Part shown: piece by piece, positions 60,781 through 64,000 of the stretch
How the letters are laid out: every line of letters begins with the position of its first letter
Position numbering within the stretch: position 1 is the first letter of the stretch
NCBI GenBank assembly: GCA_021464415.1
Contig: CM038467.1
Location: 22,352,011 to 22,416,010, forward strand
Direction: 5' to 3'
DNA: 64,000 nucleotides
DNA from: Lonicera japonica
Lineage: Eukaryota > Streptophyta > Magnoliopsida > Dipsacales > Caprifoliaceae
Position numbers and translations under genes: made by a program
The notes under the pieces: generated by a model
Database searches by the model: none
What the model saw: only the letters and a program-made list of their open reading frames with translations
What the model was told of the DNA's origin: nothing

Positions 60781-61235
60781 TCTACCTAATTTCTAGTAAA
60801 AAAAATCAGAACTATCCAATAATTTGGGCCAACAACTAATTACAAAATATAAGTACGTTAAATTCAAAAATGCTGGGCTAAATACAAAAAGCCCTTTTTT
60901 TTATTACTATATAAATTTGGGTTATATTCGATTTTAATCCCAAAGGAAAATTTGTGTTATAGTAAGTCAATTGAAAAGGTGATTTTGAATCTATCAACTT
61001 ATTTTGTTAATATATCACCCTTGATTTGTGGCTTTTAAATTTTTAACTAAAATAATAAAAATTGACCGTATAGAAATTGAAATTTAATATATAGATTTAC
61101 ATATATATTTCCATTTCCAATTATATTCACTCTCTAATTTGGTAGATTTTCTTTGAGAATTTTTTAACTAGATCAATAGGATTCGAACCCTTCAACCCCT
61201 CCCCACCAATTTTAGAGGTTGTCGGCCGACACTTA
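60781..61235. other. intergenic spacer
   Basis: Nothing recognisable is present beyond AT-rich sequence. It leads into the direct duplication that starts at about 61236. Confidence 0.45.
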
Positions 61236-63200
61236 TAAAAGAGCATTTTTTTTCATTGCAAGCAAAACCTAGATCAAAAATCCTATATTAATTATACTAT
61301 ATTAATTATACTACATTTATAGCGTATCTATAATACAAGGAGAAATCTTAATGAAGCTAAAAAGGAGAAATTATTAGACTTGCTTTTAAAACCTTTTTCG
61401 TTTTGAATTTTTAACTGAATAAATTAAGTAAACGCAATGACTAGCATGTTTGGAAAAAAAAATACATGTGAGTTTCAATGTTCCAAAATCAACCGGCCAA
61501 TATACTTTTATTAAATTTTAGAAAACTAATTTCCAATTTTAATATGCCAGTAGATAAAATTCTAAGAATTGTTCTCAGGCTAATAAGATAATAAGAAGTT
61601 TAGAGCAAGCACTCCGTGAATCACCACTTAATGAGAACACAAGAAAAACCCATCTCTAGTTTGATTCTCAGTTAAAAGTTAGTTTAAAATCTCAAACTCT
61701 ATTTTTCAAGGGTCTCTCCGGTTGCTTCCACATTATAGATTTGAAAGAGATTAATCTAAAATGAGAATTAAAATAAGAACATAATAATCTACAACAAATA
61801 AAATTATGAGGCTTTATTTTCCCAATTTTAATATCCTGGAGAAATTTTTTTCACTGCAAGAAAAATACTAGATCAAAAAACTCTATATTAACTATACTAT
61901 ATTTATAATGTAGATAGTAGAAGTAAGGGGATTGAATCTACAAGGAGATTGTTGAAAATCTCAATAAGGCTAAAATGGATAAATTATTAGACTAGGTTTT
62001 AAAACCTTTTCCTTTTTGGATTTTTAATTAGATAAAGTAAATGCAAGAAATGTCCTGTCTGGAGAAAATACATATGAGTTTCATTAATGTTCCAAAATCA
62101 ACCACTTATGCTTTTAATAAATTTAACAAAAATAATTTCCAATTTTAGTGTGCCAGTAAATAAAATTCTAATAACGTTCTAAGGCTAAAAAGATAATAAT
62201 AACATTAGAGCAAGTACCATGTGAATCACCACTTAAAGAGAACACAAGGGATCAACAATCCTCCCATTATCTGCTTAATTCAAAGCCTCCTGAACCCTCT
62301 CTCGAGGTGTAATTTATCTTTAAAAAATTAGAGAATAAAAATACAAGAATATCAACTTTGAAATTACAAGGTGGAGAGATAGAAAACATCAATTTTTCTC
62401 AAGAAAAACCTATCTCTAGTTTGATTCTCAATTAAAAGTTAGTTTAAAATCTCAAACCCTATTTTTCAAGGATCTCTCGAGATGCTTCTGTTGTGAATGT
62501 GGGAACAATAATCAAGTCCCAAATCCACCAATAAACCCGAAAAATCCCTTTCAGGAATTTCCACAAACACTTGGCGGGCGGAAACCATCAAGCAATAGGA
62601 TCTTAGCTCAAACCAAGAATCACCAACACAAACTCAAGCAAATATAGATGAAAGATAAATAGCAATGACAATCAAGAGCAAAACAAAGTAAGAAAGAACA
62701 CATCATATTTTGTGGAACCCTTTGGGTCTTCCACCAAGAGGGAGCAACTTTATTGATAACCAATAACTTATACAACTTCTCTCACAATAAACCTAACTCT
62801 AGATCAATGGAACAAACCTCTAAAGATCACCTCTCACCTTAGCTAAACCCTAGCTAAGCACTTGTCTTTCTCTTTTTCACTCTTACAAAGCAACACTCTT
62901 CCAAGTCTCTTATAAAATAGAAACAAGCCTTTCTATTTATACCAAGTGAAAAAACAAGACAAAAAAGCTTATACCCGCCCAAGTGCAAAAACGATTTTGC
63001 ACTTCAGTATGGGTGTTATGTCTAGTGCAAAATCGATTTTGCACTGGTGCAAAAACCGTTTTGCACTTTCACTGCTTGCATGAATTACAAGCCAAACACA
63101 ACAGCTTCCACACTATAGATTTCAAAGAGATTAATCTCAAATGACAATTAAAATAAGAACATAATAATCTACAACCAATAAAATTATGAGGCTTTATTTT
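61236..63200 (+). repeat. tandem direct duplication, about 600-bp unit
   Basis: Copy 1 (about 61236-61833) and copy 2 (about 61846-62488 continuing at 63104-63200) share long blocks such as AGATCAAAAA.CTATATTAA, AAATTATTAGACT, TTCCAAAATCAACC, GTGAATCACCACTTAA, TCTCTAGTTTGATTCTCA and AATAAAATTATGAGGCTTTA. Copy 2 carries an extra segment of about 150 bp at about 62249-62400, and a solo LTR splits it at 62489-63103. Neither copy encodes a protein I recognise. Confidence 0.85.
62489..63103. mobile_element. solo LTR with perfect 5-bp TSD
   Basis: The 615-bp insertion begins TGTTGTGAATGTGGG and ends CCAAACACAACA, so its tips are inverted (TGTTGTG/CACAACA). It is bracketed by GCTTC at 62484-62488 and 63104-63108. 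The uninterrupted duplicate copy has a single GCTTC at the corresponding position near 61726. A TATAAAATAG promoter-like box lies at about 62911. The 3' part has three inverted TGCAAAA/TTTTGCA-type motifs (62986-63067). No internal region or second LTR is present, so it is a recombined LTR. Confidence 0.88.
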
Positions 63201-64000
63201 CCCATAGAATTGAAAGATTAGCCTAGAAAAAAAATTAAATAAAATGGCTCCATAAATAATCTTCAATATTTGAGTGAGAAAATAAATACTAGAACCTCTT
63301 CTCTCATCACTCTCAATCACTCAACATCTCGCACATTTTTCTCCCCACAATAAAAATCCCAAGTGGGTGAAATTAAAAAGAAATGCAATAAATGAAAATG
63401 GGAGTTGGGCAGGAGGGCACTTGATGGATGGGGGATGCATGGAGTGGGTGAGGGAAATCCGGGTGGGAATGATATAAAACTAGGCATGGGTTGATTGTAA
63501 GGGAGAGGGAGTTGGTAAAAGTGATGGAAGTTGGCATTGGTCAAAGCGAAAATATCAAATAATTTTTTAATTTATCTTTTTTGAGCAGGAAAATATCAAA
63601 TCATTTGAAAGTGGAAAAATAGTGAGAGATCGGAGATTTTTGGCCATTGTTATATTTGAGAGTTTTTATCTATCTTCAATGTATCAATCTCGTTTTAGAC
63701 TTAATAGTATGTGGTGTATATTTGCGTTATTTATACGTGTGTTTCTTTGAACTTTCTAAATTATTACAATGGTCATTAGTGTGTAATTTTTTTTTTTTTT
63801 TTTTTTACAACTTCCCATTATTAATACCCGCCCGCATTCAGCCGGCGTATTTCCCATGGACTCACTTTCCCCGCTCCCTAGAGTTATGGAGTCTGAAGCA
63901 AAAGCAAAAAACTTTAGGACTCGTTTGGTTGTATAAATTATTTTATTTATAATTTTTTTATCGTAAATTAACAAATTATAAATTGTTTTATTTCAAAAAA
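63201..64000. other. intergenic DNA at the window end
   Basis: No gene was recognised. There is a pyrimidine/purine-skewed region near 63360-63540 and a T tract at 63787-63806. The short ORFs are low-complexity. Confidence 0.45.

Overview
The window is plant nuclear DNA, almost certainly from a eudicot. It is AT-rich, its genes are interrupted by GT..AG introns, it encodes plant-specific protein families, and it is crowded with plant-type mobile elements. I cannot name the species. I reconstructed four genes, all on the minus strand. From left to right they are: a family-61 glycosyltransferase (2 exons, 5914-9384) whose N-terminus is broken by an apparent one-base frameshift; a PEPRK2-like Ser/Thr protein kinase (3 exons, 17005-20621); a purine permease (2 coding exons, 22647-23817) followed by a decayed tandem copy (30719-32313); and a 2-oxoglutarate/Fe(II) dioxygenase (4 exons, 46377-56182). 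Every intron was placed by matching donor and acceptor sites to protein continuity. The spliced lengths of the three intact genes are exact multiples of three.

Most of the remaining DNA is transposable elements, and many have boundaries that can be read to the base. There are two Ty1/copia elements with paired LTRs: 39901-45882, with degenerate coding, and 46736-51923, nearly intact with two nonsense codons and sitting in the last intron of the dioxygenase. There is a 325-bp TRIM with identical LTRs and a perfect 5-bp target duplication (24485-24809), a coding-less LTR element (34017-35788), and a 615-bp solo LTR (62489-63103). DNA transposons include several hAT-type elements with 8-bp target duplications, one nested inside another at 28436-29465. 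Three PIF/Harbinger-type MITEs and two long-TIR Mutator-like candidates are also present, one with gene-leader-like cargo. Two Helitron-type elements were recognised, one of them in a kinase intron.

The genes are unrelated in pathway: cell-wall or glycoprotein glycosylation, protein kinase signalling, purine/cytokinin-type transport, and specialised metabolism. I see no gene cluster acting as one system. What stands out is structural. Introns and 5' leaders serve repeatedly as insertion sites. Three unrelated miniature elements independently carry internal arrays of short palindromes. One copia element has near-identical LTRs around a ruined interior, which suggests it was mobilised by another element's proteins. 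No tRNA, rRNA or CRISPR feature was found.
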